Source: Timema cristinae (lineage: Eukaryota > Arthropoda > Insecta > Phasmatodea > Timematidae). Taken from it: a stretch of DNA of 64,000 nt. The stretch is taken from contig JBCFYV010003508.1 in NCBI GenBank assembly GCA_039000515.1, positions 48,073,265-48,137,264 on the forward strand, given 5' to 3'. The notes beneath the pieces were generated by a model. That model did no database searches. It saw nothing but the letters and a program-made list of their open reading frames with translations, and was not told where the DNA came from. Positions 35,264 to 46,124 of the stretch are shown here, one piece after another. Numbering within the stretch: the stretch's first letter is position 1; each line of letters starts with the position of its first letter. The translations under genes and the position numbers were made by a program.

Positions 35264-35450
35264 TTCAAGTATTTCTTCTCCATCTTCCCGAGAGTCCAAG
35301 TTTCTGCTCCAAATGTAGCATTTCATCAGTTTCCTCCTCAGCTCCAAACTCAACTTGCAGGTCAGCAGTGACCTCTTCTTGTTGAAAGCTTCCTTTGCAA
35401 TGGCGATTTTTGTCCTAATTTCCTTGATACAATATTTAAAGAATATTAAA
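34600..35450 (-). pseudogene. RTE/BovB-like LINE 3' end, partly duplicated
   Basis: On minus, KIAIAKEAFNKKRSLLT then LELRRKLMKCYIWS lies at about 35430-35310. DEVLRRVGEKRTILDVI and RFKANW follow at about 35200-35120, then a 3' end with CTGTCGTAAGACAG and (TAA)n. These are blocks found at the C-terminus of many insect LINE reverse transcriptases. Frames are broken. The last 356 bp are tandemly duplicated. It sits in the intron between exons 2 and 3 on the same strand as the gene. Confidence 0.82.
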
Positions 35451-35697
35451 TATATTTGTATATTAAATTTCAAAATACATCCAACCTTGATTACATGTCT
35501 GCAATGATTCATGATTAAGATTTTACTATAAAAATGAGCAAATATTCTCATATACTTATTTGTCACTAATACAATGAACAGATAGATTCTAATTTTAATT
35601 AAATATAATATTAGTTTGTATTTAAGAGGCGACAAGCGCCTAGGAGCCTCACGTTGACCAAGTACCGGTTTGTAAGGTAGAATATAGGGGAACTCAC

Positions 35698-35884
35698 CCG
35701 TGCCGACAGGGTTATCGATAAAGATGAGTGAATGGTTTTTATGCCAAGAATAGTTCCTTGGCACAAGATTATTCTCATCGGATGAAACCCAGAACGGACC
35801 CAGCATTTCGAAACAACCCGCCAATGAAGACTCCCCTGGGCCACCTTCTAGATACAAAACCACAGGCGCTGCTTCATAATTCAC
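35698..35884 (-). CDS. CPVL: Serine carboxypeptidase (CPVL-like), exon 2
   Basis: Acceptor TTTATTATCAG before 35884; donor ACGG/GTGAGT at 35698. It enters in phase 0 and leaves in phase 1. It reads VNYEAAPVVLYLEGGPGESS, holding the GGPG oxyanion loop of the S10 family, then LAGCFEMLGPFWV, NYSWHKNHSLIFIDNPVGTG. NYS and NHS are possible N-glycosylation sites. Longer frames crossing 35698 run into intron. Confidence 0.97.
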
Positions 35885-36109
35885 CTGATAATAAAGATGA
35901 ACTTCATTTTAATTAGATACATCAAAGAATACACAGGAATTTGAAGTCAATTAATTTACTAATATTTCTAAGGCAACATTAAACACTAAAATAGTTCAAT
36001 AAATACTTTTTTTTTTACAATTGAAAATATGTTATTTTCTTGAACTGAAAATACATATTATGAAATGTATCAACTAGGAGTTATTTTAGTATTCACTTAT
36101 TAGGTATTA

Positions 36110-36170
36110 TTATAATAAATCAGCGTATAACCCGAACGGGTAGTAAGACGCGGTGGTAAATAATAAATAA
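36110..36170 (+). mobile_element. SINE tail fragment
   Basis: Only AGCGTATAACCCGAACGGG, GTAAGACGCGG and (TAAA)n remain of an A/B/C-type SINE. Confidence 0.8.
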
Positions 36171-36244
36171 TATAATATTTACTGCAATAAAAACAGTGGC
36201 CTCCTTGATCCATTTAGGATAAGTGAAGCTCCCCAATCTAAAGT

Positions 36245-36500
36245 ATTTTTTATCACCGCGTTTTACCATCCGTGCAGGTTATATGTTTATGTATTAATCA
36301 TACTAATGGTTTTAGGGATAAGGGATGTTATATTTATAGTAAGCGTACCCACATTTGCATGGAGGGAGAGTGGGAAACAATTTTTGAAAAAAATTACCCT
36401 CATTACACCCAACCGAAATTCGAACCTCGATCTCCCCGTCATCGGCAATCTAGTCTACTGTGAGTATAATGCCTTAGACCATGTGGCCACTGAAGTGGGT
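36245..36500 (-). mobile_element. SINE-C copy
   Basis: Reverse SINE-C: TATCACCGCGTTTTACCATC, GGAGGGAGAGTGGGAAAC, CGAACCTCGATCTCCCCGTC and ACCATGTGGCCACTGAAG. In the carboxypeptidase first intron. Confidence 0.9.
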
Positions 36501-36681
36501 AGTATAAAGTTCAAGCCTTTTCCAAAATAAGGTTTAGACAACCGCTAGGCGTATACATATACATTAAAAAATGTTTAAAATCCTATGGTTTTAATTATTA
36601 CAGCTTTAAATCTCAACCAAACCTTATTATTGGGATTTTAGAATCTAAGGCTCTTTGTTCAACAATCCCGAGAGCAGGCTT

Positions 36682-36775
36682 CAGTGGCCACGTGGTCTAA
36701 CGCGATAAACTCGTGTTGGACTAGACTGATTGGGGCTCGATCCCGTTTGGGTGCACAGTATAGTTCTAAAATGCA
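36682..36775 (+). mobile_element. SINE-C head fragment
   Basis: CTTCAGTGGCCACGTGGTCT and GGCTCGATCCCGTTTGGGTG; the body is missing. Confidence 0.75.
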
Positions 36776-37000
36776 TCATACAATATTAAAGGTTAAAATA
36801 TATCACAGGTGTTTTTAAAAAATGTGCTCGATTCAAACTACGTAGTAATATTTAAAAAAAAACATCAGGGAAGATCCAAAATTATAAAATGAAAACTAAA
36901 TCTTAGTTGACTTTGAAGTGTTAATACTTTGTCATCTCCAGCACTAATAGTCTTATATCCAGCACCAGCACTAACAGATCAGTGTCTAGTTGGACCTCAC

Positions 37001-37324
37001 CTCAGCGGGGAAGAACCAGAAGAACAGGTTGGAGTTGAACTGTTTGTTGACTGTGAAGAACCCTGAGTAGCTGGTGATGTCACTGTAAGGCTCTAGATTC
37101 ACCCTGGACAGGTCCTGAGCCTCCTCTATCCGTCCCTCCTCCAGGTACGGCGTCAGCAGGAGCACATCACCCACATCCCTTCTGGTCGGAGCATATGCTT
37201 CTCTGTTCGGGCGCTCCTTCTTAGACAAGCGTTCCCTGATCGAGTCCCTGAACAGAAATCGTTCCTCGCAGAGACTCAGGCTGAGGAAACTCCACAAGAG
37301 GACAAGAATATACTCTGGCCACAT
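37001..37324 (-). CDS. CPVL: Serine carboxypeptidase (CPVL-like), first coding exon
   Basis: This is the start of a secreted or lysosomal S10-family serine carboxypeptidase of the CPVL / vitellogenic carboxypeptidase-like group. Such enzymes remove C-terminal residues from peptides. ATG at 37322-37324 opens 108 codons in phase 0 up to donor GAG/GTGAGG. Residues 1-19 (WPEYILVLLWSFLSLSLC after Met) form a signal peptide. The propeptide-like region EERFLF... follows, then LLLTPYLEEGRIEEAQDLSR and SYSGFFTVNKQFNSNLFFWF, hallmark blocks of the group. The ATG is the only one giving a signal peptide, and a TATA box lies about 50 bp upstream. All identified exons sum to about 435 residues; with the missing exon the protein would reach the usual 470-485. 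Confidence 0.96.
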
Positions 37325-37370
37325 CTCACCCGGTTAGAGAACAATTGATATTCTTATCAATATGCCTCTC

Positions 37371-37377
37371 TTTTATA
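37371..37377 (-). promoter_or_regulatory. CPVL: TATA box of the carboxypeptidase gene
   Basis: TATAAAA on the minus strand, 47-53 bases before the ATG. A start of transcription 25-35 bases downstream would fall near 37340-37346 and give a 5' UTR of about 20 bases. Motif and distance only. Confidence 0.45.
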
Positions 37378-38210
37378 TGTTCTGAAGTAGAACTTGAATC
37401 AATTTACTGTATGACCCATAGAAAAAAATTTAAAAAAATATTGTTGGAAAAATCTGAAGATTTTGATTTATCTTGGGAAATAATATTTTGCCATATTCCT
37501 GAATCATCATCACAATCATTATTCATTTTAACAATTCAACCACAAACAGATCTAACACTTGATATTTTTAAATCTAATAATATTGCTTTTTTTAAATATA
37601 ATACAATTCTAATTGTTTAGATTTTTATCTAGTCGTATCTAGAAACTTGCTAATATCTGTTGTGCAATGGCAAGTCTTTGTTTTACTTATCAACTGGAAC
37701 TATTGTTAGTTTTCCCCTTAAGAGTATCAACCAATTCGAACAAAGATTGTAAGAATTAAAAATTATAATTAAAGTATTGCATTATTATGTACTATATTTT
37801 AACTATAGAACAAACAATTGGCTCTTCGCGTGATTAAAAACATTAATTAAAGATTAAACAAATTATTTGAGTTAGTTTAAACACTTAATTACTTTACATG
37901 TAAATTTACATAGTCCAAATTTCAAAATCTCAATTGTATTAGATCTCTTAAAGAAAAACCCTTCTCGATTTTTTTAAGGTAGTTTGTAATTTTTATTTGT
38001 AATACGGTAAGGAAAGGTGCATAGAAACACAAAATGGCTTTTACAATGAAAAGAAGAACACAGTTCACACTTTACACTGCTGCCACTGGAAGAAAATCGA
38101 TCATCACCGCCCAATCCCCCGACCTAGGTTTCATTCTATCGAAACTAAGCAGAAGGGAGTGAGAAACACCCAACGCAACTTTCTAAAGAAGGAAACCAAT
38201 AAGCCCACAA
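37378..38210. other. Region upstream of the carboxypeptidase gene, no second gene seen
   Basis: AT-rich DNA. A 91-codon plus frame (37345-37620) is low complexity and not credible. 38020-38200 is more balanced in composition but no exon was identified. Confidence 0.35.
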
Positions 38211-38214
38211 AACG

Positions 38215-38330
38215 GAAAAAATCAATTTTTGAATTTAATTCATCTCTCTTTTGTTTCTACTGGAGAAATATTTTTTATTTATTTTGGCAAAAAAAAAAGT
38301 GTTGATATAAAATAACCCTTTCTCGCCTTC
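38215..38330. mobile_element. Foldback element, right arm only
   Basis: TTTGTTTCTACTGGAGAAAT, TATTTTGGCAAAAA, TGATATAAAATAACCCTTTC; matches the right arm of the 41.4-kb copy. Confidence 0.7.
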
Positions 38331-38924
38331 ACCGACTATGGAGGTAACTCATGCTAGTTAGCTCATTTAACTACCATAGTAGTAACTCTTTAAAATTAAG
38401 ACTTACTAGAATTTGATATCGTTATAATTCATGTATAGACCTTTCAGGTCTAAGTCTACTTAGTAATTGCTAGACTGGATAGTTGTTATGTATTGGAGCT
38501 TAACCTTAAATAGCGGCAGAATGTGCTTTAGTTGTCATTTGAAGAGCTACTAGACTCAACAATAGACTCAACAATAGACTCAACAATGGATTCAACCTTA
38601 CTTCTGTTGAATCCTAGTTACCTAGGTGTTTACTTTGAATTCTTCCCTGTTGGGATGTGCACGTCTATGGTCACTGATTTAATTTCTCTTAGTTAACAAA
38701 TGACTGTTTAATCGAAGATTTATTAAAACCTTTTGTAATTCTTTTAACATATTTAAATTTAAACAAACTGTTTTATTAAACTTGTATATTTATCTTATGT
38801 TTTATCCTTCACAAACCTTCATTGTATAAATTTAAAAATGTATTCGTCACTAACTCTATTAAATAGGAGAAGCGACGATTCACTCGATGAACACTTGCGT
38901 CAACCACAAACATCCTCTGCCCCC

Positions 38925-39170
38925 CGAAAAAACATCTTCTTACTAACCATCCGGAATACGTACTGTATATACGAATATGAATTACGTTAATGGGGTATGG
39001 ATGAGGTAGTATTTTGGAAGAAATGTAGGCACGTTTGTGTGGAGGGAGTATGGGAGACAAGCTAGTAAAACAGCCGACCGGTGTTCTAGCCGCAACCATC
39101 CCGTCACCGATAAACCAGACTATACGAGTCTGACATTTAATCCGTGTGCCCACCGATACGGATAAAAAAG
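38925..39170 (-). mobile_element. SINE-C copy, diverged
   Basis: Reverse SINE: CTTACTAACCATCCGGAATA, GGAGGGAGTATGGGAGAC, ACCATCCCGTCACCGATAAA, ending CCCACCGATACGG. Confidence 0.75.
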
Positions 39171-39179
39171 ATCCAAACA

Positions 39180-39405
39180 AGCTTCAGTGGCCGAATGGTC
39201 TATGGCGTCACTCTCGTGCTAGACTGTCCTGCTGATGACGGGGAGATCGGGGTTCGAATACAGGTCGGGTCTACAGAGGGTGATTTTATTAAATGTTTTC
39301 CAACTTTCCTTCGACACAAATGCGGGTAGATTACCTCTAAATGGTTCACTCCTCATCCTTGGTTAGAATAATTATAGTATATGTTTATAACCTGAAAAGG
39401 TCTAT
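39180..39405 (+). mobile_element. SINE-C copy
   Basis: CTTCAGTGGCCGAATGGTCT, box B GGGGTTCGAATACAGG, body, and a degraded tail TTATAACCTGAAAAGG. Confidence 0.85.
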
Positions 39406-39407
39406 TG

Positions 39408-40990
39408 GTCCATGCACCTGGTTACGAGCCTAAGTGTCCCGGCTTTGATTCCCAGCTGGTGCCTTGGTAGCTGGTTCTGAAAGGGAATGATACTCTCTAT
39501 CATCCTCATACTCACTATCTCCCTCATACTCGCTATCTCCCTCATACTCACTATCCCCCTCATACTCACTATCTCCCTCATACTCACTATCTCCCTCATA
39601 CTCACTATCTCCCTCATACTCGCTATCTCCCTCATACTCACTATCTCCCTCATACTCACTATCTCCCTCATACTCACTATCTCCCTCATACTCACTATCC
39701 CCTCATACTCGCTATCTCCCTCATACTCACTATCTCCCTCATACTCGCTATCTCCCTCATACTCACTATCTCCCTCATACTCACTATCTCCCTCATACTC
39801 ACTATCTCCCTCATACTCGCTATCTCCCTCATACTCACTATCACCCTCATACTCACTATCTCCCTCATACTCACTATCACCCTCATACTCGCTATCTCCC
39901 TCATACTCACTATCACCCTCATACTCACTATCACCCTCATACTCACTATCACCCTCATACTCACTATCACCCTCATACTCACTATCACCCTCATACTCAC
40001 TATCTCCCTCATACTCACTATCTCCCTCATACTCACTATCACCCTCATACTCACTATCACCCTCATACTCACTATCACCCTCATGCTCACTATCATCCTC
40101 ATACTCACTATCTCCCTCATACTCGCTATCTCCCTCATACTCACTATCCCCTCATACTCACTATCTCCCTCATACTCACTATCTCCCTCATACTCACTAT
40201 CTCCCTCATACTCACTATCTCCCTCATACTCGCTATCTCCCTCATACTCACTATCTCCCTCATACTCACTATCTCCCTCATACTCACTATCTCCCTCATA
40301 CTCACTATCTCCCTCATACTCACTATCCCCCTCATACTCACTATCTCCCTCATACTCACTATCTCCCTCATACTCACTATCTCCCTCATACTCGCTATCT
40401 CCCTCATACTCACTATCTCCCTCATACTCACTATCTCCCTCATACTCACTATCTCCCTCATACTCACTATCTCCCTCATACTCACTATCTCCCTCATACT
40501 CACTATCTCCCTCATACTCGCTATCTCCCTCATACTCACTATCTCCCTCATACTCGCTATCTCCCTCATACTCACTATCTCCCTCATACTCACTATCTCC
40601 CTCATACTCACTATCCCCCTCATACTCACTATCTCCCTCATACTCACTATCTCCCTCATACTCACTATCTCCCTCATACTCACTATCTCCCTCATACTCA
40701 CTATCTCCCTCATACTCACTATCTCCCTCATACTCACTATCTCCCTCATACTCACTATCTCCCTCATACTCGCTATCTCCCTCATACTCACTATCTCCCT
40801 CATACTCGCTATCTCCCTCATACTCACTATCACCCTCATCTCATCTCATCGGGACATGGAAAGAGCCTCCACGGAAAGGTTGTAGGCCTATGATTAGTAC
40901 ATTAGTACAACAGTATATTAGTACCAACTAATCTTTCCACAAATCTGGGCTACGAGTGATGCAGCCCATATGCGGTGATAGTAAAAAAAG
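39408..40990 (+). mobile_element. SINE-G, longest copy
   Basis: The tRNA-like head (box B-like GGCTTTGATTCCCAGC) and short body lead to a minisatellite of about 75 units at about 39490-40840. The conserved 3' part follows (CTCATCGGGACATGGAAAGA, GATTAGTACATTAGTACAAC, ATCTGGGCTACGAGTGATGC). The head-array-3' order equals that of the 54.5-kb copy, so the array is part of the element. Confidence 0.82.
39490..40840. repeat. 18-bp minisatellite, about 75 copies
   Basis: The unit is CTCATACTCACTATCTCC with variants CTCGCTATC and CTATCACC that recur in blocks, pointing to duplication of groups of units. Two one-base losses shift the frame. The long open frames on both strands (up to 468 codons) are products of the repeat and not genes. 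Confidence 0.98.
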
Positions 40991-41429
40991 AGCCAAACAA
41001 ATCAAATAAAGTATCAATATTTAAATCAAACGCCGCAATATAAAAAGATAAAGTAGTACAACGAACCGACCGACGCTCCATCTGATGGTCAAATGAAAGG
41101 AGACAGTTCCTCCTCCGATGCGAGATGTAGACCGCAGCTGCGTGCGATAAAATTAATTGATGCCAAAGCCCCTGTAACCCTTCACCGCGAACCACCAATC
41201 ATTCAGTAGAGAGCCCGAGGGGTGTGGGGGTGTGGGGGGGCTGGATGCCAGTTCAAAGAGCTGCGGAGAGGGGGAGGGTGGGGTGGAAACACAACTGGAA
41301 CTGATTCTATATAAAGTTACGAGTAGGTAAGATACACACACACAGGTAAGTTTAAAATGATTGTATCAAACCTGCTTTTGGATAAAAATAGCGTATCTTA
41401 CGTTTAAGTTGGAAGTAGTGTAATAAGAG
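40991..41429. other. No gene recognised
   Basis: Unique DNA with a G-rich stretch at 41218-41285. A short microsatellite (ACACACACAC) lies at about 41334. Confidence 0.35.
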
Positions 41430-41790
41430 TCGCGAGAAAAGGTAATTGTTTTTACAGTTTTTATAACAAAACTTTTTATTTTTGCCAAAATAAATCCAAT
41501 AATTCTCCAGTAGAAACCTAGAGTTTAATTTTCCACACGTGGTGATATCAACAGTTGTTGAATATCTGTCAGGAGCATGGCGGCATTAGATGTAAACTTT
41601 TTGAATTAATATGAAAAGTTGTCATTAAATTCCAGGACACCTTTGGGACAGATATTCAACAACTGTTGATATCACCAGGTTAAGAAAATTAAACTCTAGG
41701 TTTCTACTGGAGAATTTATTTTGGCAAAAATAAAAAGTTTTGTTATAAAAACTGTAAAACACTTGCCTTTTCTCACTTCCCCTACAACCC
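41430..41790. mobile_element. Foldback element, most complete copy
   Basis: Arms of about 150 bp pair along nearly their whole length. The left runs GCGAGAAAAGG ... CTCCAGTAGAAACCTAGAG ... GTGGTGATATCAACAGTTGT. The right is its inverse, down to CCTTTTCTCACTTCCCC. The core has GGAGCATGGCGGCATTAG. No open frame. Probably a MITE; the superfamily is not clear. Confidence 0.88.
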
Positions 41791-41924
41791 TACCTTTAAG
41801 AAATACAAGATTATGCTTAAATAATAAATCGCATCAAAGTATTCTTTTTTTGTTGATTTTTTGCATTCTTCACTTGACAACAGTGAAAGAAGAGTCAGTT
41901 TAGTAGTATTTTCATTTTTTTTAT

Positions 41925-42175
41925 CATCACCGCGTCTTACTACCTGTTCAAGCTATACGCATTTATAATAATTACTTTAATGGAGTAGGAATGAGGAAGG
42001 AAGAATTTTACAATTAATCTACCCGCATTTGCGTGGAAAGCAGGGTGGGAAATATATCTTGGAAAAAAACAAACTTTTTGTCTACCCGACTGGTATTTGA
42101 ACCCCTCTCTCCCCATCATCAGTAGGACAGCTTATACGAAAATGATGCCTTAGACCATTCGGCCATTAACGTGGG
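41925..42175 (-). mobile_element. SINE-C copy
   Basis: Reverse SINE: TCACCGCGTCTTACTACCTG, GCATTTGCGTGGAAAG, TTGAACCCCTCTCTCCCC, ACCATTCGGCCATTAACG. Confidence 0.83.
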
Positions 42176-43404
42176 TTGAAAACCATTATCTTTCAGTTTT
42201 GTTGTATTTTTTTTTTTAAATCTTGTAAAATAGTTCCCCTGGTTTGTAAAGTGTAATACAGACCACCTCACCACATGTTGTGGTGCCTGATTTGAGTTGT
42301 GTAACCTACGGTAGGAATTACTCTCTGAAAGGTCTTTTTACCTATCAATATCCTACTATATAATACATTTCTGGTAAGGAAAAAGGCCTTTCAGAAAACA
42401 ATTCCTACGTTGAACAGACTTAGGTACTATGCACGGATCAAACGGGCTCTTGTCTTTCTGTACCGGAAATCACAGCAAGTCAATACTCATATCTCACTTG
42501 AAAGCCTTAAATAATCAATCAAATTAAACAAATAAAACTAAATGTTACTGAATTAAACCTATGTCCCATAAACATATTTGATCAATTGCACTCGTATCGG
42601 TGGTCACACGGTATAATATGCTGTGCTCCTGGTGATGACTGTGGGAAATAGTCGAATTAAAGCCGTGTTTGCTGGTAATACATTAAAGGAGGTTGCACAA
42701 ATATCATATTGATTCTTTTTAGCAGCCGCGTTTACTATCCATTCGGGCTATACGCTATTATATTTATTCTTCAATCATCAGATTTTTTATCAGCTTCATC
42801 ATATATCAATAAAAGTTTGGGTTGAAACAAAGTTAATTGGGGATCAAAATCTGCGGTCACATGATTTTTATATTTGCTCAATTATTAAAGTAAAACAAAT
42901 ATGTCACCACTGTAATGTAGCCTCTTGATTGTTAAATTACCTAAATTTATACTTAAGGTGGCTGTGATATATAAACTCTATATCTCTGGTAGCTTAGGCT
43001 GCCTGATATTTATAGAGCCATTTCAATAAATTGCAATTTCCGCCACGTTATTTCAGAATAATGATTTTTTTTAAATAGTTTTGTTGTGATGTTAATAAAT
43101 ATACAAAATAAAATGCATTCAGTCTAAACCTATTCTCACATTTTACTTCTATCTGATTAAGAAAAATTAATTTATTTCTTATAACTTCATTGGACCTCAA
43201 CCATTCTCTATAACTTCATTGTATAGTGAAAAGACTTCATATGAAAACTAGTAATTGACACTACTACTTGTTTTAAATAAGTCACAGTAAAAATAGTTAC
43301 TAAACAATAAATACTACTTTTATAATTTACTTAAAAAAGGATTAAAAAACTAGTTCAGTTAATAAAACTTATATAGGCCATATCTCCCATAAACAAGCTG
43401 AAAG
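42176..43404. other. No gene; imperfect hairpin 42312-42407
   Basis: TAGGAATTACTCTCTGAAAG at 42312 pairs with CTTTCAGAAAACAATTCCTA ending 42407, with T-rich and A-rich inner arms: a 96-bp foldback. A SINE tail scrap in reverse is at 42720-42760. The remainder is AT-rich. Confidence 0.5.
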
Positions 43405-43655
43405 CCGCTTCGGTGGTCGCGTGGTCTGATGCGCTAATCTCGTGGTGTAATAGACTGCCAATAATGGAGAGATTGAGGTTCAAATCTCGGACGGGTGTAC
43501 TGAGGGTAGTTTTCCCAAAATGTTTTTCCACTCTTTAACCACGAAAATGTGGGTAACATTCTTATAAATATAACATCTCTAATCCCTGGAACAATTAGCG
43601 TAATTAGAACATAAGCGCATAACCCGAATGGTTAGTAAGACGCGGTGCTAAAACA
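43405..43655 (+). mobile_element. SINE-C copy
   Basis: GCTTCGGTGGTCGCGTGGTC, box B GAGGTTCAAATCTCGG, body, tail CATAACCCGAATGG ... AAGACGCGGTGCTAA. Confidence 0.9.
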
Positions 43656-44154
43656 CAAGTTGATAGGAGAGAAATGGTTGGGTAGCCTGACCAAATAGTT
43701 GATCTACAATCACGTCCTAGCAATTATTATTAATGGGGGTATTGAAAATAAGGTTTGAGATACTTAATAGTGATTACATCTTATCTCTGATAATTTTTGT
43801 GCAACCAACCCTTAATTCCTCGTATTTCACCCTTAAATTTAGAATGCTATAGTAGAACTTGGATAGAAAGTATGGATTAGAAAATACAAACTTTTTCTCT
43901 AATAAATATAACTAATTACTATATTGTTAGTATATTTTTTAAGTAATCTGTTGATTTAGGCCTACTACTAATTAAAGTAGACCACTGAAAACTACCTGAA
44001 TTGACGTATGAATTCAGTAATTTTAGTAATGTTTGTAGACTGTAGTTGTCAAATAAGGTTATTCCCACCTACTACAAGTTTAGAGTATTCAAATATAAAA
44101 TATCGTAATATGTGGAAATTTGTGATTTATAATTCGTGCTTCATTGCATTTAAT
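43656..44154. other. No gene recognised
   Basis: AT-rich unique DNA with no feature I can support. Confidence 0.35.
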
Positions 44155-44450
44155 TAAATTTATTCGGGGTATTTAACTTGCACTCTTTGAACTGACTGAT
44201 TATATCAGCAAACGAGAATTTCTATGAGCGAGAGTGAAAGTTCCTCCCAATTTTGCCGAGAAAGGTATTTTCTCATACCTTCTTGGGTTCTTTTAAAGCC
44301 ACAATCGACATAGGACTGACAGTCTTACTTCCCCTCCGTAGGAAGTTGTGCTAAGGATTTTTATCGCTCAAGAAAAATCCGTCGGCCGGGTTTGAAACCA
44401 CAAACATTGATTCCTGAGGCGAGTACTTTACCCCGAGACCACCGACGTCA
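44155..44450 (-). mobile_element. SINE-D copy, full length
   Basis: Reverse SINE-D: GGGTATTTAACTTGCACTC, TGATTATATCAGC, CCGTAGGAAGTTGTGC, CCGGGTTTGAAACC (box B) and TTTACCCCGAGACCACCG (box A). Confidence 0.92.
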
Positions 44451-44454
44451 GTTG

Positions 44455-44700
44455 TATTTCTTTTAGCACCCATTCAGGCTATAAGCTTATGTACAAATCA
44501 CGCTAATTGTTTTAGGGATTAGGAAGGTTTATTTATAGAAAGTGTAACCACATTTGCGTGGAGAGGGTAAGAGTGGAAAACTATTTTTTTTAAAAACCCT
44601 TTCCCTCTGTACACCCGAGCAAGATTCGAACCTCGATCTCCCCGTCATCGGCAGTCTAGTTCATTACCGAGAGTTGCGCGTTAGAGCACGTTGTTAGTAC
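44455..44700 (-). mobile_element. SINE-C copy
   Basis: Reverse SINE-C directly next to the SINE-D: AGCACCCATTCAGGCTAT, GTGGAGAGGGTAAGAGTGG, CGAACCTCGATCTCCCCGTC. Confidence 0.88.
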
Positions 44701-45455
44701 TCCATATACCACTGTTGCACCAACCGCTCCACCCAAGCGATGGTATTGTACGTCGTCTAGATTTGGTTTCATCAATGATCATGTCTCGGCAATGTTGCTC
44801 TTGAGGACTTTGTAACAATAAGTTTAATGAGGGAGGTGGAGAACGAGTGAACGCCTGAAAGAACGGCCGTGAACCGTTCAACAAGAAGTTGAGGTTAGGG
44901 TGTCTGTTGTCCAAACAAAGATGGCGCCGTACCCCACGTCCCCCGCGCGCCTGGCGGCCGGGTTTTCAATCAAGAGGCGGAGGTCAACCTCACGTCATTA
45001 GTCGTTATTAATCCGTTTCTGTTTGGCTGTGAAAGTGCCATGCAGGAATTAATTTATTTTTATTTTTATTAACAGATATCCTGTGTCGTTTATATGAGGT
45101 GGGGTACCGGTACATTGTGTGTGGCAGGCAAGCATCTGCTTGTGTCAAAGGAGAATCGTTTCTCTGTTATCAATCTGTGAGAAGTTATGTGAAATTTGGA
45201 TTAAAATAAAAGTAACGTTGTGCAAGGTCGTAGCCAGCCAATAATTTCAGGGGTGGGGAGTTTGGTGGGCATATCCCCCAATTGCCGGAAGCTAGAAAAA
45301 AAAATTCTAAATGATAAACAGTTCTAGAAGCTCTCTGAAGTGATTTGATGGTAACACAGCCGCCTAATTTGTACTTGTAGCTTAATTTTGATATTGTTTG
45401 GACCACAAATAAAACGATATATATTTTGTTCATAAAATTTCGCATGGTAATTTTT
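44701..45455. other. GC-rich block, no gene confirmed
   Basis: 44700-45000 is GC-rich for this window and has CAAAGATGGCGCCG, like a YY1-type initiator site, and CCGCGCGCCTGGCGGCCGG. A 77-codon minus frame is not recognisable. 45220-45290 (CGTAGCCAGCC ... TTTCAGGGGTGGGG) resembles a DNA transposon end. Confidence 0.35.
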
Positions 45456-45565
45456 CCAACACGTCTTACTACCCGTCTGGTCCACCCGCATTTATTTAAA
45501 CTACTGAATTAGGGATGAGTAAGGAAGAATTTAAATTAAGTATACCCGCATTTGCGTGGATTTTT
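45456..45565 (-). mobile_element. SINE tail and body fragment
   Basis: ACACGTCTTACTACCCGTCT and TACCCGCATTTGCGTGGA; cut before the head. Confidence 0.75.
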
Positions 45566-45814
45566 TTTACTAACTGGTGTGTGACAGTTCCATTTAAATA
45601 CATTGAATTTAATGGTTTTGAGGCATAATAAATCAAAAACTGTTTTTGTTTTTAAGAATTAAATAGCCGAAGCTATTTGATTCATTAACATGCATTACCG
45701 TACAGTTATAATAATTGTACTATTTGCAGCAATAATCCAACTACCGAGTCGAAGGTGGCTGGCTATCTGATAGCTCGTGATCTTAATAAATTCACATATT
45801 TGTAGCCGACGATT

Positions 45815-45950
45815 TCCCCACGTCCATCACAGACTCTGCCCTAAGATATGAGTGAAGAATGACCCTGAACATAGGATGACTCTTGGATAGCTCAGTGGTT
45901 AGAGCATTGGCGTACTAAGCCCAAAGTCCCGGTATCTGTGTCAGGTTCAT
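45815..45950 (+). mobile_element. SINE-F tRNA-like unit
   Basis: Upstream block CCACGTCCATCACAGACTCT, box A TGGATAGCTCAGTGGTTAG, weak box B TCTGTGTCAGG. The anticodon-like arm GCGTACTAAGCC is followed by no CCA or intact acceptor stem, so it is not a tRNA gene. Confidence 0.65.
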
Positions 45951-46124
45951 TTCAAATGTTTTTTTTGCTGGTTTTTTTTGCGTATCTCTGCCTCTCCACT
46001 GTGCTAAACAATGATAAAAGTTCTCAACAAAGTTAGGAACTACATATCAAGGGAGTAATTAGTGTAATTACTCCAAGAAAGTAAATAAATTAACTAATTA
46101 AAAAAGAGTATGGATAGAAGGGTA

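Noticed and set aside
35255..35884. 209-codon minus frame as one coding exon
   Set aside because: Only 35698-35884 is exon. After the GTGAGT donor the frame runs through intron into an unrelated LINE fragment.
39487..40893. 468-codon open frame (and 282-, 231- and 149-codon partners on both strands)
   Set aside because: Pure translation of an 18-bp tandem repeat; open on both strands because 18 is a multiple of three.
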